Origin: Aristolochia californica
Taxonomy: Eukaryota > Streptophyta > Magnoliopsida > Piperales > Aristolochiaceae
Assembly (NCBI GenBank): GCA_029961685.1
Contig: JARWKL010000009.1
Coordinates: 17,727,237-17,791,236, forward strand
DNA: 64,000 bases
Direction: 5' to 3'
Under the pieces are notes generated by a model. That model was not told the origin of the DNA, did not search any database, and worked only from the letters and a program-made list of their open reading frames with translations. Of this stretch, positions 59,901 to 64,000 are shown one piece after another. The position numbers were made by a program, and so were the translations under genes. Position 1 is the first letter of the stretch; the number at the start of each line of letters is the position of its first letter.

Positions 59901-62900
59901 GTGTAAGGCGAAAATTTAAAGCAATAACAAACGTAAGTAAAGAAATTTTATTCACACACCACAAATGAAGAAAAAACTTTTCTCATCCAAGTTTGGGAAA
60001 TTCCACTAGTTCAACAACCCCAATAGGTTGGAATTTGATAAGAAAGAAATTTTTCTACACATGCTTTAAAAAAAGGATATGCATGCTTGAAACATGTTAA
60101 AGATGCAAATGACCTTTGGATCCAAACCTATCAAAAAGAATAAAAAACTTCTCATTAAATTCTCAGGTGAACCTGCGGTGGGATATTTAACCGAGTCAAA
60201 CAAGCCATTATTTTGCCCATTAACAAAAAATAGACCTAACGATCATTGATGATTGTAAACTGATTTATCATGCGTAACGGGCCAAATTTTTGTAAGGAAT
60301 GACTTTTGGGTTGGGATTCATCACTCAGTTAAAATTCCCCCGCCTCCCCTTTTCCCCACGATTGCAAAACCTGATATATAAATATTAAAAAGAGGTTTAA
60401 ATCCCTAAATATAATAGAAAATTTTTGGAAATATCTCTCTCCATATTTGTGCATTGTGCATTTCCATTTTAGATGTGTACATTTTTCTTAAATCAAAACT
60501 TGAGTTTTCACTTTTTCCTTCATCTCGTAGAAAAAAAAGAGAATAGATGACAACGAAATGAAAATTTTAGATTTTGTGTATGGAGAAAATTTAATGCAAT
60601 AACAAACGTAAGTAAAGAAAATTTATTCACACACAACAAATGAAGAAAAAAGTTTTCTCATCCAAGTTTGGGAAATTCCACTAGTTCAACAACCCCAGTA
60701 GGTTGGAATTTTATATGAAAGAGATTTTTCTACACATTGTTTAAAAAATGGATATGCATGCTTGAAACATGTTAAAGACGCAAATGACCCATGGATCCAA
60801 ACCTTTCAAAAAGCATAAAAAACTTCTCATTAAATTCTCATGTGAACGTGCGGTGGGATATTTAACCGAGTCAAACAAGCCACTATTTTTCCCATTAAAA
60901 AAAAGCTGACCTAACGATCATTGATGATTGTAAACTGATTTATCATGAGTAATGGGCCACATTTTTTTAAGGAATGACTTTTGGGTTGAGATTCAACACT
61001 CAGTTAAAATTCCCTCGCCTCCCCTTTTCCCGACGATTGCAAATCCTGATATATAAAAACTAAAAAGAGGTTTAAATCCCTAAAAATTACATAAACTTTT
61101 TGGAAATATATCTCTCTATAATTTTGCATTGTGGATTTCCATTTTAGATGTATACTTTTTTCTTAAATCAAAACTTGAGTTTTCACTTTTCCCTTCACCT
61201 CGTAGACAAAACAGAGAATAGATGACAACGAAATGAAAATTTTAGACTTCGTGTCTGGAAAAAATTTAAAGCAATAAAAAACGTAAGTAAGGAAAATTTA
61301 TTCACACACCACATATGAACACAAAAGTTTTGTCATCCAAGTTTGGGAAATTCCACTAGTTCAACAATCCCAATAGAATGGAATTTGATAAGAAAGAGAT
61401 TTTTCTACACATGCTTTAAAAAATGGATGTGCATGCTTGGAACATGTTAAAGATGCAAATGACCTATGGATACAAACCTTTTAAACAGAATAACAAACCG
61501 CTCAATGAATTCTCAAGTGAAAGTGCGGTGGGATATTTAACCGAGTTAAACAAGCCATTTGTTTTGCCCATTTACAAAAAGCTGACCTAATGATCATTGG
61601 TGATTGTAAACTGATTTATGATGCGTAACGGGCCACATTTTTGGAAGGAATGACTTTTGGGTTGGGATTCAACACTCAGTTAAAATTCACTCGCCTCCCC
61701 TTTTCCCGACGATTGCAAAACCTGATTTATAAAAACTAAAAAGAGGTTTAAATCCCTAAATATTACATAAAATTTTTGGAAATATCTCTCTCCATATTTG
61801 TGCATTGTGCATTTCCATTTAGTTGTGTACATTTTTCTTAAATCAAAACTTGAGTTTTCACATTTTCCTTCATCTCGTAGACAAAAAAGAGAATAGATGA
61901 CAACGAAATGAAAATTTTAGACTTTGTGTACGGAGAAAATTTAAAGCAATAACAAACGTAAGTAAAGAAAATTTATTCGCACACCACAAATGAAGACAAA
62001 AGTTTTGTCATCCATGTTTGGGAAATTCCACAAGTACAACAACCTCAATACATTGGAAGAAAGAGATTTTCCTACACCTGCTTTAAAAAATGCATATGCA
62101 TGCTTGGAACATGTTAAAGATGCAAATGACCCATGGATGCAAACCTTTTAAACAAAATAACAAACGTCTCGTTGAATTCTCAAGTGAAAGTGCGGTGGGA
62201 TATTTAACCGAGTCAAACAAGCCATTATTTTGCCCATTTACAAAAAGCTGACCTAACGATCATTGATTATTGTAAACTGATTTATCATGCGTAACGGGCC
62301 AAATTTGTGTAAGAAATGACTTTTGGGTTGGGATTCAACACACAGTTAAAATTCCCTCGCCTCCCCTTTTCCCGAGATTGCAAAACCAGATATATAAAAA
62401 CTAAAAAGAGGTTTAAATCCCTAAAAATTACAGAAACTTTTTGGAAATATCTTTCTCCATATTAGTTCATTGTGCATTTCCATTTTAGATGTATAAATTT
62501 TTCTTAAATCAAAACTTGAGTTTTTACTTTTTCTTTCATCTTGTGGACAAAAAAGAGAATAGATGACAACGAAATGAAAATTTTAGACTTTGTTTATGGA
62601 GAAAATTTAAAGCAATAACAAACGTAAGTAAATAAAATTTATTCACACACCACAAATGAAGACAAAAGTTTTGTCATCCAAGTTTGGGAAATTCCACTAG
62701 TTCAACAACCCCAATAGGTTGGAATTTGATAAGAAAGAGATTTTTGTACACATGCTTTAAAAAAGGGATATGCATACTTGAAACATGTTAAAGATGCAAA
62801 TGACCTATGGATCCAAGCCTTTCAAAAAGAATAAAAAACTTCTCATTAAATTCTCAAGTGAACGTGCGGTTGGATATTTAACCGAGTCAAACAAGCCATT

Positions 62901-64000
62901 AGTTTGCCTATTTAAAAAAAGCTGACCTAACGATCATTGATGATTGTAAACTGATTTATCATGCGTAACAGGCCACATTTTTGTAAGGAATTACTTTTGG
63001 TTTGGGATTCAACACCCAGTTAAAATGCCCTCTCCTCCCCTTTTCCCGACGATTGCAAAACCTGATATATAAAAACTAAAAAGAGGTTTCAATCCCAAAA
63101 AATTACAGAAACTTTTTGGAAATATCTCTCTCTATAATTTTGCATTGTTCATATCAATTTTAGATGTATACTTTTTTCTTAAATAAAAACTTGAGTTTTC
63201 ACTTTTCCCTTCATCTCGTAGACAAAACAAAGAATAGCTGACATAAAAATGAAAATTTTAGACTTTGTGTCTGAAAAAAATTTAAGCAATAAAAAACGTT
63301 AGTAAGGAAAATTTATTCACACACCACATATGAACACAAAAGTTTTGTCATCCAAGTTTGGGAAATTCCACTAGTTCAACAACCTCATTAGATTAAAATT
63401 TGATAAGAAAGAGATTTTTCTACACATGCTTTAAAAAATGGATATGCATGCTTGGAACATGTTAAAGATGCAAATGACCTTGGATCCAAACCTTTTAAAC
63501 AGAATAACAAACCGCTCAATGAATTCTCAAGTGAAAGTGCGGAGGGATATTTAACCGAGTCAAACAAGCCATTATTTTGCCTATTTACAAAAAGCTGACC
63601 TAACGATCATTGATGATTGTAAACTGATTTATCATGCATAAAGGGCCACATTTTTTTAAGGAATGACATTTGGGTTGGGATTTAACACTCTGTTAAAATT
63701 CCCTCGCCTCCCCTTTTCCCGACGATTGCAAAACCTGTTATATAAATACTAAAAAGAGGTTTAAATCACTTAAAATTACAAAAACTTTTTGGAAATATCT
63801 CTCTCTATAATTTTGCATTGTGCATTTCCATTTTAGATGTATACTTTTTTCTTAAATCAAAACTAGAGTTTTCACTTTTCCCTTCATCTCGCATACAAAA
63901 CAGAGAATAGATGACAACGAAATAAAAATTTTAGACTTTGAGTCTGGAAAAATTTTAAAGCAATTAAAACACGTAAGTAAGGAAAATTTATTCACACACC

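Larger units (their letters stand above)
16871..64000. repeat. Satellite array, right block (about 70 monomers of ~674 bp)
   Basis: The same satellite in the same orientation and phase as the left block, uninterrupted to the end of the window. Over all anchors from 164 to 63482, minus the insert, the mean unit is about 674 bp. Classes A and B are mixed: from about 17 to 21 kb they roughly alternate, and elsewhere B-A-A trimers dominate. Small indels mark single copies, for example an extra GTGCATT unit near 24711, a short loss near 41566 and an 11-bp loss near 62056. Short reading frames near 24.5, 29.3, 34.9, 36.1 and 52.9 kb are not kept in neighbouring copies and are not genes. No rRNA, tRNA or other mobile element is seen. 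Confidence 0.97.

Noticed and set aside
1..64000. CRISPR array or bacterial content
   Set aside because: The repeats are ~674 bp with no spacers, and the inserted genes are of plant-virus type; nothing prokaryotic is present.
1..64000. CENP-B-box-like motif in the satellite
   Set aside because: I looked for the TTCG...CGGG type pattern in the monomer and found no convincing match.

Overview
The window is a plant nuclear satellite-DNA array interrupted once by a nearly complete endogenous pararetrovirus (family Caulimoviridae). About 56.6 kb (1-9490 and 16871-64000) is an AT-rich tandem repeat with a monomer of about 674 bp, roughly 84 copies, with no credible host gene. The species cannot be named from the sequence. 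A flowering plant is the best guess, because caulimovirid genes integrated in nuclear satellite DNA are typical of plant genomes.

The insert (9491-16870, 7380 bp) lies on the minus strand and breaks one satellite monomer cleanly, with only a 2-bp GA shared at both edges. Reading the minus strand from right to left it holds: a short upstream end; the initiator tRNA-Met primer-binding site (16851-16839); a 226-aa protein of unknown function; a 30K-type movement protein (318 aa); a coiled-coil virion-associated-like protein (139 aa); two 71-aa proteins that are tandem paralogues of each other; a coat protein with a CCHC zinc knuckle (583 aa); a 165-bp gap; a 491-aa protein in the place of the transactivator/inclusion-body protein; then enhancer repeats, a TATA box and about 1 kb of transcript leader rich in tandem repeats and small hairpins. 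All seven reading frames are open, and the first six are joined by overlaps or gaps of 0-1 nt apart from one 14-nt overlap. This is the usual layout for a polycistronic pregenomic RNA translated by reinitiation.

The striking point is what is absent. No protease, reverse transcriptase or RNase H reading frame exists anywhere in the insert. It would normally lie between coat protein and transactivator, where there are only 165 bp. Either this is a replication-defective deletion genome captured before it decayed, or it is one component of a divided genome whose polymerase is encoded elsewhere. The sequence alone cannot decide.

The satellite has two monomer classes (called A and B here) and several stretches with a three-monomer, about 2.02-kb higher-order period. 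The clearest are 46440-52500 and 52919-56955, which look recently amplified. The viral insert occurs in only one of the roughly 84 monomers, so it has not been amplified with the array inside this window.
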